Shown here: positions 34,304 to 43,329 of the stretch, piece by piece
Position numbering within the stretch: the stretch's first letter is position 1
How the letters are laid out: every line of letters begins with the position of its first letter
Source of the DNA: Limimaricola sp027213785
GTDB lineage: Bacteria > Pseudomonadota > Alphaproteobacteria > Rhodobacterales > Rhodobacteraceae
Assembly: GCF_050847355.1 (NCBI RefSeq)
Contig: NZ_CP193755.1
Span: 2,480,001-2,544,000 of the forward strand
Length of the DNA stretch: 64,000 nt
Direction of reading: 5' to 3'
The notes under the pieces: generated by a model
Databases searched by the model: none
What the model saw: only the letters and a program-made list of their open reading frames with translations
What the model was told of the DNA's origin: nothing
Translations under genes and position numbers: made by a program

Positions 34304-34323
34304 TGTAAACCCCTGTGTTTACA
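34304..34323. promoter_or_regulatory. TetR operator copy 2
   Basis: TGTAAAC-CCCTGT-GTTTACA, with the same perfect arms as the copy at 34264-34283. It covers the GTG at 34315 that would otherwise be the longest start for the regulator, which supports the ATG at 34351 as the real start. Confidence 0.8.
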
Positions 34324-34350
34324 AAATCGCGGCGCGGCGGGACGGGATCG

Positions 34351-34947
34351 ATGAAACTAACTGATAAGAAACGAAAAGATATTCTGGAGGCGGCGATCCA
34401 GGAGTTCCGCGAGCAGGGCTTCCCGGCCGCGCGGGTGAACCGGATCGCGGAACTGGCCGAGGTATCCAAGCGCACGCTCTACAAGCATTTCGAGAGCAAG
34501 GAGCTGCTGTTTCAGGCCATCACCGATATCCTGCTCGAAGAGATCGCGGCCAAGCCGAAGCTGCGCTACCAGCCCGACGCGCCGCTACGCGAGCAATTGG
34601 TCGCGGCGGTGCGGGACTACATCGGCCATCTGACCGGCGAGCAGTATATGGGCCTGAACCGGCTGGTCATGTCCGAACTCTTGCGTGATCAGGATCTCGC
34701 GCAGGCCTTCTTCGCCAAGGCCGCGATGCAGGACGGCCCGATCTCCGGGCTGATCGATGAGGCGATGCAAGCGGGCGCGCTGCGCGAGGCCGAGCCCGGT
34801 TTTGCCGCGGGCCAGCTGCTGTCGATGGTAAAGCACTTTCTGGTCTGGCCGCAGTTCCTGATGGGCGCCAAGGCGGAGGTCGACCCGGATGTCGTCATCT
34901 CCGACTGCGTTGACATGTTCCTCGCCCACTACGGCCCGGAAAGCTGA
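34351..34947 (+). CDS. TetR-family transcriptional regulator
   Basis: A 198-residue TetR/AcrR repressor. The helix-turn-helix lies in the first 50 residues (KKRKDILEAAIQEFREQGF; VNRIAELAEVSKRTLYKHFE). The ligand domain includes a C-terminal segment (MVKHFLVWPQFLMGAKAEVD) that resembles TetR_C_7-like members. It is divergent from the aldo/keto reductase gene with a duplicated palindrome in between, so it very likely represses that gene and itself. Start choice: the ATG at 34351 places the whole operator upstream. Confidence 0.87.
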   Translation: MKLTDKKRKDILEAAIQEFREQGFPAARVNRIAELAEVSKRTLYKHFESKELLFQAITDILLEEIAAKPKLRYQPDAPLREQLVAAVRDYIGHLTGEQYMGLNRLVMSELLRDQDLAQAFFAKAAMQDGPISGLIDEAMQAGALREAEPGFAAGQLLSMVKHFLVWPQFLMGAKAEVDPDVVISDCVDMFLAHYGPES

Positions 34948-35143
34948 GGGCGCATTTCCCCAGAAGGACGCCATGTCCCTGAGGGATCAGAGGTCGCGGA
35001 GAGCACCGGCGGTGCCCGTCGGTTTCCGTCCGGTGGCCGGACCAACGGGACGGCAGCCGCGAACCGACACGCAGCAGCAAGGCCGAAAGTCAGCGTGACC
35101 GGGCGCCGCAGACCGGCGTCCGATCGATGGCCCGATCGGAAGA

Positions 35144-36130
35144 TCAGACCTCCACGACCACCTTACCCATAGCCTTGCCGCTCTTCAGTCGGGCATAGGC
35201 GTCGCCGACCTCGGCCAGGCCGAAGCGCTGCTCGTCCAAGAGCGGCTTCACGGCCCCCGCATCCACGAGCTTGGCGAGGTCGGCCAGGATCGCGCCATGC
35301 GCCTCACGCCCGACATCGTGAAGCATCGGCAGCAGCATGAAGACGACATGCAGCGACAGGCCCTTGAAATGCACGGGCGAGAGGTCGAGGGCCAGCAGCG
35401 CGACGGTCGAGACGACCTGCGCGTTCAGCGCCGCCGCCGCGAAGGAGTTGGTCATGTTCTCACCGCCGACCGTGTCGAAGACCACGTCGAACCCGGCGCC
35501 GCCGGTATGGGCGGCGACATAGGCTTCGACCGTCTCGGCCTGGTAGTCGATGGACGTCGCCCCGAACTTTTCGATCGCCGCCAGCTTGGCCTCGCCGGTG
35601 CCGGTCGACCACACGTCCGCCCCGAGATGCCGCGCAATCTGTACGGCGAGATGGCCGACGCCTCCGGCCCCGCCCTGCACGAGGACCTTCTGACCACGGC
35701 CGACCCCGGCGCGGTGCAGACCCTCCCACGCAGTGATGCCCACCAACGGAAGCGCCGCGGCCTCGCGCATGCTCAGCGATGTCGGCTTGGGCGCGATCAG
35801 ACGCGCATCGGCCAGCATGTATTCGGCCAGCGCGCCCTGCAGGTCGGCGAGGCCGCCGGCGCAGCCATAGACCTCGTCGCCGACAGCGAAGCCCTCGACG
35901 CCGTCGCCCAGCTCTTCGACGATACCCGCGAAATCCATGCCGAGGATGGCGGGCAGATCGGGCGACAGCGGAAGGTCCCTGCCCATGTCCCTGATCATCG
36001 TGTCGACGGTGTTGACGCTCGTCGCATTGACGCGAACGAGGACATGCCCAGGCTTCACGGACGGACGCTCGGTCTCCGCCGGGATGAAGGCTGCGTCGGG
36101 TCCGTAGTCGTTCAGGATCATCGTCTTCAT
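35144..36130 (-). CDS. NADPH:quinone reductase-like dehydrogenase
   Basis: A 328-residue medium-chain dehydrogenase of the quinone-oxidoreductase branch. The NADPH loop is QGGAGGVGHLA, and no structural-zinc Cys cluster is present. The chain begins MKTMILNDYGPDAAFIPAE and ends with the usual GKVVVEV. Such enzymes reduce quinones or enones, often as a defence against reactive carbonyls. It lies 110 bases downstream of an SDR gene on the same strand; the A+T-rich gap may hold its own promoter. Together with the SDR and DoxX genes it forms a redox module divergent from a LysR gene. Confidence 0.86.
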   Translation of the reverse strand: MKTMILNDYGPDAAFIPAETERPSVKPGHVLVRVNATSVNTVDTMIRDMGRDLPLSPDLPAILGMDFAGIVEELGDGVEGFAVGDEVYGCAGGLADLQGALAEYMLADARLIAPKPTSLSMREAAALPLVGITAWEGLHRAGVGRGQKVLVQGGAGGVGHLAVQIARHLGADVWSTGTGEAKLAAIEKFGATSIDYQAETVEAYVAAHTGGAGFDVVFDTVGGENMTNSFAAAALNAQVVSTVALLALDLSPVHFKGLSLHVVFMLLPMLHDVGREAHGAILADLAKLVDAGAVKPLLDEQRFGLAEVGDAYARLKSGKAMGKVVVEV

Positions 36131-36240
36131 CGGAAACTCCAGATGATGGTTGCGTTGATCCCCAGATACGAAATCTGGCTTCTGGCTATAATGGAGGCAA
36201 TTCTAGCTTCAGTTTTCGGCCCAAGAATATAATTCGAAGA

Positions 36241-37035
36241 TCAGGTCCGCCCCTCTTTGCGCGCGAGTTCGCGGATTGCCGCCATCACCTCGGCCACCTG
36301 CGTCGCGTCACGCGCGCCCGGGTGAGGCTTGACAAAGTCTCCGCTGTCATTGTCGAAATAGCGGCCCGACGCATCGGCAAACGCCTCCGACAGCGCGGCA
36401 CGGCGCAGGATGTCGGCCCCGATCGACAGGTCGTTGCCCGCGACGCCGAAGCCTTCCTTGACCATCTTCGAGGCCAGCAGCGAGCCCGGATTGACGGCGA
36501 TGAAAGCGGGCCCGTCGGGGTGGTCCTTCGCCATCTCCCGCGTCCAGATCGTGATCGCCAGCTTGCTCTGCGCGTAGGCCCCCATGTGGTCGAGGCCCCG
36601 TTCGCCGCGCAGCGCCGCGACATCCACAGGTGCCTGCGCCGCCGAGGACAGGTTCACCACGCGACCCGATGTCGGGATGATGGGCAGCAGTCGCCGCGTC
36701 AGCAGGTAGGGCGCGATGGTGTTGACCACGAAGCGGGTGTCGAGCCCGTCGGGCGTACGCGCCTGCGCGGTCTTGAAGACGCCCGCGTTGTTGATCAGCA
36801 CGTCGAGCCGATCATGGCGCGCGAGGATTTCCTCGGCGAAACCCTCGACCTCGTCCAATCGCGACAGGTCCGCCCGGTAGGTTTCGGGCATGCCACCCAC
36901 CTCCTTGGCCGCCATCTCGAGCTTCTCGGCGCTGCGCCCCTGGAGCAGGACGGAGTGACCCTCGCCGGCAAGCGTCTTGGCGGTCAGAAGGCCGATGCCG
37001 TCCGTCGCGCCGGTGATCAGGATGGTCTTGGACAT
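36241..37035 (-). CDS. Short-chain dehydrogenase (SDR)
   Basis: A 264-residue classical SDR: nucleotide loop ITGATDGIGLLTAK, NNAG in LINNAGVF, the catalytic Ser in VVNLSSAAQ and YAQSK. The ATG at 37035 has GAGGAG seven bases upstream; the ATG at 37050 is rejected because it would overlap that sequence. It stands 36 bases after the DoxX-like gene and 110 bases before the quinone reductase gene, all on the minus strand. The substrate is unknown. Confidence 0.86.
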   Translation of the reverse strand: MSKTILITGATDGIGLLTAKTLAGEGHSVLLQGRSAEKLEMAAKEVGGMPETYRADLSRLDEVEGFAEEILARHDRLDVLINNAGVFKTAQARTPDGLDTRFVVNTIAPYLLTRRLLPIIPTSGRVVNLSSAAQAPVDVAALRGERGLDHMGAYAQSKLAITIWTREMAKDHPDGPAFIAVNPGSLLASKMVKEGFGVAGNDLSIGADILRRAALSEAFADASGRYFDNDSGDFVKPHPGARDATQVAEVMAAIRELARKEGRT

Positions 37036-37071
37036 CGCATGTCTCCTCAAGCTAGATGGGGCCGCGCCCGC

Positions 37072-37434
37072 TCAGGTCCGACCAGGGGCGGCAAGCACCG
37101 CGCCGTGGCCCGGCCAGAGCAGGATCGCAGAGAGCGTGGCAATCGCCGGAACGCCTTCCTTCCAAGTGCCCCAAGCAAGGTGGCAGACGATCGCACCGAG
37201 CGAAGTGCCCAGCAGCGCCAGCCCACCAAGCGGCCCGAGCCAGCTCGACCTGTCCCAGATGGCGACCGCGCCGAACAGCCCCACGGGACCGACAAGGGCC
37301 ATGATCCGGCGATTGAGCCCGTATTTCAGGAACATCGCGAGCTGGGTCTCGAATATGAACTGCTGCCAGCCGAACAGCTTGATCGAGATCGCGAACAGGA
37401 CGAAGGCCGACAGCAAGGCGATGATGACGATCAT
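37072..37434 (-). CDS. DoxX-like membrane protein
   Basis: A 120-residue protein with four membrane helices, starting MIVIIALLSAFVLFAISIKLFGW and continuing with MALVGPVGLFGAVAIW and GGLALLGTSLGAIVCHLAWG. This is the layout of small DoxX-family proteins, which often sit beside oxidoreductase genes under LysR control. The function of this branch is unclear. The start at 37434 was chosen because all earlier in-frame codons overlap the divergent LysR gene. It heads the minus-strand module with the SDR and quinone reductase genes. Confidence 0.7.
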   Translation of the reverse strand: MIVIIALLSAFVLFAISIKLFGWQQFIFETQLAMFLKYGLNRRIMALVGPVGLFGAVAIWDRSSWLGPLGGLALLGTSLGAIVCHLAWGTWKEGVPAIATLSAILLWPGHGAVLAAPGRT

Positions 37435-37564
37435 GAAGCGGAGTTCCGGGAATTGAGCCGATGGGCTTCGAAAGCAGTCGGGGCACGGCCAAGATATAGC
37501 TTGCGAACGCCCGATGAAGCTGCGCCATTCGGAATTGATTTTTCTGATTGGGTATATAATCCCG

Positions 37565-38470
37565 ATGGACACCGACAATTTGCGCCTCTTCGTGATGGCG
37601 GCCGAGCGGCTCAACATCTCTGCCGCGGGGCGTGAGCTGGGCCTCGCCCCCGCCGTCGCGAGCGCGCGCCTTGCCAAGCTGGAGCAGGAGCTCGGCGCGG
37701 AACTTCTGCGCCGCACCACCCGCAAGGTGTCACTGTCGCTGGAGGGGTCGGATTTCCTGCCTTATGCCCGCGAGATCCTTGCCCAGGCGGATGCGGCCCG
37801 TGCGGCCCTCGGAGGCAGCGACGCCGGCCCGAAGGGCACGCTGCGCTTCGCCGCGCCGAGCAGTTTCGCGCAGTTGCACATCATGCCGCTGCTGCCGGAG
37901 TTCCACGAACTCTACCACGACCTTACGCTCGACCTGCGCCTGTCCGACACGCGTTTCGACGCGATCGAGGGCAGCTTCGACCTCGCGCTGCGCAGCGGCC
38001 CTCTGGCCGACAGCAGCCTGAAGGGGCGCAAGCTCGCCGACGACGCACGCGTCCTTTGTGCCTCGCCGGGCTATCTCGAGAGACACGGCAACCCGGCCAC
38101 GCCAGCCGATCTGGCAGGCCACCAGCTCATCGCCTGGAGCAATCTCGAGCCACGGGAGCTGGTGAACGCCGCCGGAGAAACGGCCTTGCTGGACCCGGCC
38201 CGCATGATCTGCCGAACCATCATGGATGACGGCGATGCGCAGCGCGAGGCGACCCTCGCCGGGGCCGGGCTGTCGATGAACTCGCTTTGGAACGTCGCCC
38301 ATGAGATCGCAGCGGGCCGGTTGGTCCGGGTTCTTGCAGGATGGAAGATGAACGATCGCTCGGTGCTCTGGCTGGTCTATCCGCGCACCAACGTGCTGAC
38401 CCCGAAGACGCGGATCTTCATGGACTTCCTGATCGAGCGGCTGGCCGGTCACGCGGGCTGGAGCGAGTGA
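37565..38470 (+). CDS. LysR-family transcriptional regulator
   Basis: A 301-residue LysR regulator of the DsdC/AphB-like branch (MDTDNLRLFVMAAERLNISA; LAPAVASARLAKLEQELGAE), with an effector domain ending IFMDFLIERLAGH. It is divergent from the DoxX-SDR-quinone reductase module and is the obvious candidate regulator. A TATAAT hexamer lies only five bases upstream of the ATG at 37565. Either the message is nearly leaderless or this box serves the opposite strand. An in-frame ATG at 37514 would add 17 residues and is less likely. Confidence 0.85.
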   Translation: MDTDNLRLFVMAAERLNISAAGRELGLAPAVASARLAKLEQELGAELLRRTTRKVSLSLEGSDFLPYAREILAQADAARAALGGSDAGPKGTLRFAAPSSFAQLHIMPLLPEFHELYHDLTLDLRLSDTRFDAIEGSFDLALRSGPLADSSLKGRKLADDARVLCASPGYLERHGNPATPADLAGHQLIAWSNLEPRELVNAAGETALLDPARMICRTIMDDGDAQREATLAGAGLSMNSLWNVAHEIAAGRLVRVLAGWKMNDRSVLWLVYPRTNVLTPKTRIFMDFLIERLAGHAGWSE

Positions 38471-38604
38471 GCGATCACCACAATTTCCGTCCGGAGGCAG
38501 CCCCGACATGGGCAGGAAACTTCGGCAGAACAGGGTGCAGTTTGGGGATGCAGTACTCGTCCCGTACCGAAGCTGCCATGCCCTTTAGGCACCCCGTAGC
38601 TCAC

Positions 38605-40641
38605 TCATAGCGGCAGGCACATCCTGAGACCGTCATAGATCGCGGCATGGATGTTGCGCGAGGCGACCGCGTCGCCGATCCGCAGCAGCACGAAACCTTC
38701 GCGGGCGCATGAATAGGGATCACGCCCCACCAGAAGCGCCGCGTGGTCGAGCGCACCCCCATTGCCCGAATGCGGCCGCAGCGCAAAGTAGAGCTCGTCG
38801 AGCGGCGCGGTGCCGTGCTCGACCACGACGCGGTCGACCCGCCGCTCCTCCGACCAGCCCGGTGCATGGCGCGACCCCAGCCGCGCCACAAGCGCGTTGC
38901 CGTCGCGCCGTACGCCGGTCAGCATCGTGTGCAGGGTGATCCGGGTGTCGGTGCATTGGAAGGCGCGCGCGTAAGGCACGTGGTTCATCCCGCCCATGTC
39001 GACGCCGAACATCCGCTCGGGCGTGACGACCTCGACCTCGGCACCGCCTTCGGCCAGCAGTTTGGCGGCCGAAAGCGCCTGATGGCCACCATGGTCGTCA
39101 TAGACGAGCACCTTGCCCTCGGGGCGCAACTCGCCCGAGAGCACGTCCCACGAGTTGTGGCACAGATCGGCGCCGCCCCCCGGCATCGGCGGGGTCTGCG
39201 GCAGCCCGCCCGTTGCGATCACCACGATATCGGGGGCGCGGGCAAGAACGTCTTCGGCCTCGGCATAGAGGTCGCACTCGATCCGCGTGCCAAGCCGCTC
39301 CAGCTCGGCCACGCGCCAGTCGACGATGCCGATCAGGTCGCGGCGGAGCGGGTTGCGCGTAGCGAGCAGCACCTGCCCGCCGGGGCGCGGCGCAGCCTCC
39401 AGCAAGGTGACCGCGTGGCCGCGCTCGGCCAGAACCCGCGCCGCCTCCAGCCCGGCGGGACCGGCGCCCACCACCACGGCGCGGCGTCGCGATGGTGCCT
39501 TCGGGATCACATGCGGCATTCGCGCCTCGCGCCCCGTGGCGGCGTTGTGGATGCACAGCGCCTCGCCCGCCTCGTAGATCCGGTCGAGGCAGTAGGTCGC
39601 GCCGGTGCAGGGCCGGATGCGCGCCTCCTCGCCGCGCATGATCTTGGCGACGATATGCGGATCGGCCATGTGGGCGCGGGTCATGCCGACCATGTCGAGC
39701 TTGCCCTCGGCGATGGCGTGGCGCGCGGTGGCAACGTCCGAGATCGCGGCGGCGTGGAACACCGGAAAGCGCGTCGCCGCCCGCACCTCGCCCGCGAAGT
39801 CGAGATGCGGGGCCGAGCGCATGCCAGCGATCGGGATCACCTCGTTGAGCGCGGCGTCGTGGTCGATATGGCCGCGAATGAGGTTGAGGAAGTCGATCTT
39901 GCCCGAATTCGCAAGGCGGCGGGCGATCTCGATGCCCTCCTCGCGGCTCAGGCCGCCATCCATGTTCTCGTCCGCCACCATGCGGATGCCGGTGATGAAA
40001 TCCGGGCCAACCGCCTCTCGGATCGCGTCGATCACCGCCCAAGTGAAGCGCAGCCGGTTGTCGAGGCTGCCGCCCCACGCGTCCTCGCGCAGGTTCCAGG
40101 CGGGCGACCAGAAGGCGTCCATCAAATGGCCGTAGCTTTCGATCTCGATCCCGTCGAGACCGGCCGCCTTCATCCGCTCGGCCGCCGCCGCCCAGTCGCG
40201 CACGACGCGGTCGATGTCCCAATCCTCCATCGCTTTGGGGTGGCTGCGATGCGCCGGCTCTCGCAAGCCAGAGGGCGCGATGACCGGCAGCCAATCGCCG
40301 CCCGCATAGCCGGTGCGCCGGCCGATATGGGTCAGCTGGATCATCACCGCGCAGCCATGTTCGTGGCAGGCCTCGACCATCTCCGACAGCGGCCGGACGA
40401 TCTCGTCCTTGTAGGCGGTGAGGTTGCCGAAGGCGGGCGGGCTGTCGGGCGAGACCACCGCGGAGCCCGCGGTCATGGTCAGCGCGATGCCGCCCTTCGC
40501 CTTCTCGGCATGGTAGAGCCGGTAGCGTTCGCCCGGCAGGCCGTTCTCGGAATAGGCCGGCTCATGCGCGGTCGACATGACCCGGTTCTTCAGCGTCAGG
40601 TGCCTGAGCCGGAACGGTTGCAGAAGGGGGTCGTCGCGCAT
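38605..40641 (-). CDS. NADH:flavin oxidoreductase / iron-sulfur flavoprotein (TMADH-like)
   Basis: A 678-residue protein built as an N-terminal FMN TIM barrel (NRVMSTAHEP; HIGRRTGY; GIEIESYGHLMDAFWSP), an iron-sulfur segment and C-terminal FAD/NAD(P) folds (VVVGAGPAGLEAARVLA). This is the trimethylamine dehydrogenase / 2,4-dienoyl-CoA reductase architecture. The cluster segment reads CTGATYC then 13 residues to the next Cys, so the second of the four usual Cys is Ala. The start at 40641 has GGAG seven bases upstream; 40668 is the alternative. It follows the MttB-like gene by 45 bases. Oxidative N-demethylation of a betaine or methylated proline is a plausible role, inferred from context. Confidence 0.85.
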   Translation of the reverse strand: MRDDPLLQPFRLRHLTLKNRVMSTAHEPAYSENGLPGERYRLYHAEKAKGGIALTMTAGSAVVSPDSPPAFGNLTAYKDEIVRPLSEMVEACHEHGCAVMIQLTHIGRRTGYAGGDWLPVIAPSGLREPAHRSHPKAMEDWDIDRVVRDWAAAAERMKAAGLDGIEIESYGHLMDAFWSPAWNLREDAWGGSLDNRLRFTWAVIDAIREAVGPDFITGIRMVADENMDGGLSREEGIEIARRLANSGKIDFLNLIRGHIDHDAALNEVIPIAGMRSAPHLDFAGEVRAATRFPVFHAAAISDVATARHAIAEGKLDMVGMTRAHMADPHIVAKIMRGEEARIRPCTGATYCLDRIYEAGEALCIHNAATGREARMPHVIPKAPSRRRAVVVGAGPAGLEAARVLAERGHAVTLLEAAPRPGGQVLLATRNPLRRDLIGIVDWRVAELERLGTRIECDLYAEAEDVLARAPDIVVIATGGLPQTPPMPGGGADLCHNSWDVLSGELRPEGKVLVYDDHGGHQALSAAKLLAEGGAEVEVVTPERMFGVDMGGMNHVPYARAFQCTDTRITLHTMLTGVRRDGNALVARLGSRHAPGWSEERRVDRVVVEHGTAPLDELYFALRPHSGNGGALDHAALLVGRDPYSCAREGFVLLRIGDAVASRNIHAAIYDGLRMCLPL

Positions 40642-40686
40642 CGGGTCACTCCGGTCGGGCAGCCGCATTGAACCGGCTCGCGGCGC

Positions 40687-42246
40687 TCAATGCCAGCATT
40701 CAGGCAGCTCGGCCTTGCGGCGGGCCACGTGATCCGAGATCGCTTCTGCGGTCCCCGGAGCGATCGGCGGCGCCTCGTGCTCCGCCAGCAGCCGCTTCCA
40801 GCGCGCATTGGCGCGCGTCGCCGCGTCCTGCCTGCCATCCTCGTCCCAGCTCTCCCAGTTGCGGTTGTCGGCCAGTTCCGAGTCCCAGAAGGCGGTCTCG
40901 TAATGCCGCATGGTATGGGCGCAGCTGAAGAAATGGCTGCCCGGCCCGACCTCGCGGAAGGCATCCAATGCCAGCGCCTCGTCGGAGGTGTCGATGCCGC
41001 CGAGATAGCTGTGCAGCGCACCGAGAAAGTCGCAGTCGAGTACGAATTTCTCGTAGCTCATCGACAGCAGCCCATCGAGGAACCCCGCCGCGTGCAGCAC
41101 GAAATTGGCGCCGCAATTCACCGCCGCCATCATCGAGACGGTGCTTTCCTGCATCGCCTGCGCGTCGGGCAGCTTGGAGGTGGTGAAGCTGCCCGAGCAG
41201 CGCAGCGGCAGCCCGGCGCGGCGGGCGAGTTGGCCGACGACCAGCGAGCCGAGCGCGGGTTCGGGCGTGCCGAAGGTGGGCGATCCGCTGCGCAGCGCCA
41301 TCGAGGAGAGAAAGTTGCCATAGATCACCGGCGCGCCGGGCCGCACCAGCTGCGCCAGCGCGCAGCCCGCCAGCGTCTCGGCATGGGCCTGCGCGATGGC
41401 CCCGGCATTGGTGACCGGTCCCATCGCGCCGCCCAGGATGAAGGGGACGCAGACCACCCCCTGCCCCGCGGCGGCATAGGCGCGCAGCGCCCCAGTCATC
41501 GTGCCGTCCCACACGAGCGGCGAATTCACGTTGACGTTGCCCATGATCACGCAGTGATCGTCGAGAAAGCCGGGCGCGAAGGCGAGCCGCGCCAGTTCGA
41601 TCGAATCCTCGGCCCTCTCCTCGGAGGTGACGGCGCCGAGAAACGGCCGATCCGAAAGCGTCAGATGCGCCGCGACCATGTCGAGATGACGGTGGCTGAC
41701 CGGAATGTCGGTCGGCTCGCAAACCACGCCGCCGGAGTGATGCATCCACGGACAGGACTGGGCAAGGCGCACGAAGTCGCGGAAATCGGCGATGGTGCCG
41801 TAGCGCCGCCCCCGGTCGAGATCCATCACGAAGGGCGAGCCGTAGGCCGGGGCGAAGACCACGCCATCGCCGCCGATCTCCACGTCATTGGCCGGATTGC
41901 GGGCATGCTGGGTGAAGCGCGAGGGCGCGGTAGCAAGCACTTCCGCCAGCATCCCCTTCGGGAAGCGCACGCGCAAACCGTCGATCTCTGCCCCGGCCCG
42001 GCGCCAGAGCCGCAGTGCCTCTTCGTCGCCGCGAAACTCGATGCCGATCTCGGCGAGGATGCGGTCAGAGGTGGCCTCGATCCGGATGAGCCCCTCCTCG
42101 TCCAGCACCGCGTGCACGGGGGTCTTGCGCCGGATGAAGGGCGGCCCGGCCACCGCCGCGCCTAGTCTCATCTCGCGCCGCGCGGCGCGCCCGCCGCTGC
42201 GACGGTGCCTCGGGCGCTCGGAATCGGCTTCGACGGAATGAGTCAT
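40687..42246 (-). CDS. Trimethylamine methyltransferase (MttB) family protein, non-pyrrolysine
   Basis: A 519-residue TIM-barrel protein of the MttB superfamily, with DRILAEIGIEFRGDEEALRL near the N-terminus, the barrel strands GGAMGPVTNAGAIAQAHAE and VIYGNFLSS, and SAMSYEKF-like helices towards the end. There is no internal TAG, so it is not a pyrrolysine enzyme; it belongs to the wider group that includes glycine-betaine methyltransferases. The start at 42246 has GGGAGG five bases upstream. It is followed by the demethylase-like flavoprotein gene, but no corrinoid-protein gene (MttC/MtgC type) is visible. The IS110 element sits just upstream and may have separated it from former neighbours. 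Confidence 0.85.
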   Translation of the reverse strand: MTHSVEADSERPRHRRSGGRAARREMRLGAAVAGPPFIRRKTPVHAVLDEEGLIRIEATSDRILAEIGIEFRGDEEALRLWRRAGAEIDGLRVRFPKGMLAEVLATAPSRFTQHARNPANDVEIGGDGVVFAPAYGSPFVMDLDRGRRYGTIADFRDFVRLAQSCPWMHHSGGVVCEPTDIPVSHRHLDMVAAHLTLSDRPFLGAVTSEERAEDSIELARLAFAPGFLDDHCVIMGNVNVNSPLVWDGTMTGALRAYAAAGQGVVCVPFILGGAMGPVTNAGAIAQAHAETLAGCALAQLVRPGAPVIYGNFLSSMALRSGSPTFGTPEPALGSLVVGQLARRAGLPLRCSGSFTTSKLPDAQAMQESTVSMMAAVNCGANFVLHAAGFLDGLLSMSYEKFVLDCDFLGALHSYLGGIDTSDEALALDAFREVGPGSHFFSCAHTMRHYETAFWDSELADNRNWESWDEDGRQDAATRANARWKRLLAEHEAPPIAPGTAEAISDHVARRKAELPECWH

Positions 42247-42405
42247 CCATACCTCCCTCGCTGCCCCTCCAGCCCATCGCATCGGTAGCCGACCTGTCCG
42301 GCGAGAAACCGACATGGTTTCGTCGTTTCCGGATTATCACCGCGGGAAAATGACGACCGGCGTGCCGAGCATGCCTGCGAAGACCGGGGGCAACTGTGTC
42401 GTTTC

Positions 42406-43329
42406 TTAGAGGCGAATGGGCTGTTTGTTTCGGATCATGGCGTTGAGGATGACGAGGAGCTGACGGGCAACGGCAATGAGAACTGTTTTGGGGGCTTTGC
42501 CGGCAGCCTTCATTCGATCTCGCATGGCAATCAAGAGCGGCACGCGGCGGGACGCGCTCAAGGCCGCGATGTAGAGAGCCTCGCGGACTTTGCGTCGTCC
42601 TCCCCATATACGTCGTGTGCCGCGCCATGTGCCGCTCTCGCGGGCATGTGGAGCGAGCCCGGCGAGAGAGGCGATCCGACGCCGACAGAGCGTGCCGAGT
42701 TCGGGCAGTTCGCCGAGAAGCGTTGCCAGCACCGTCGGTCCAATCCCAGGCACGGCGCGAAGCAACTCCGCATGCTCGGTAAGTTCGGGGCTGTCTCCGA
42801 TCAGAGCCGCAATCTTGCGATCCATGATGACAATGCGGCGGTCGAGCAGCGCGATCATCGTCTCGATCTCGCGCAGGATTGCTGGCTGGCCGGCGCTGTG
42901 GCGACGCACCTTTTCGGCTTTCCGCATTTCGACCAACTGCCTGCGGCGACGAAGGAAATCAGAAAGTCGGGCCCGATCCGGATGAGGCGGCGCGGTAACC
43001 TCGAGAGGCAAGAGGCGCCCCATATCAGCCAGTATGCGCGCATCGACCCGATCCGTTTTGGCCAACACGCCCGTCGCGCGGGCGAACTCTCGGGCTTGGC
43101 GCGGATTGACCCGTGCGAAGCGAAGGCCCCGGTCGCAGAGTGCCTTGATCAAAAGAGTGTCGCAGCCGCTGGTGGCCTCGAAGACGACTAGAGAGTTTGC
43201 AGGCAAGGACGCGGTCCAGCGGGTAATGCTGTTCGGATTGTTATCGATCCTCACCACCACCTTGGTCGGCAGGGCGTGCGTATCGATCCAGCCGCGGGCA
43301 AGGTCGCAGCCGATGACGGTCTGTGGCAT
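42406..43329 (-). mobile_element. IS110-family transposase (intact)
   Basis: A 307-residue recombinase with the two parts of the IS110 family. The N-terminal RuvC-like DEDD domain shows VIGCDLARGWID, VVFEATSG and LAKTDRVDARILADM. The C-terminal Tnp_20 domain carries VPGIGPTVLATLLGELPELG and LAGLAPHARESG with the family Ser. The ATG at 43329 has GGAGC upstream. No stop or frameshift is visible. IS110 elements lack long terminal inverted repeats, so the exact ends cannot be fixed by eye. The upstream non-coding part (43330 to perhaps 43510) is expected to belong to the element. Confidence 0.88.

Noticed and set aside
37535..37560. TTGATT with TATAAT as a promoter of the LysR gene
   Set aside because: The spacer is only 14 bases and the TATAAT is five bases from the ATG, so it is not a convincing promoter for that gene.
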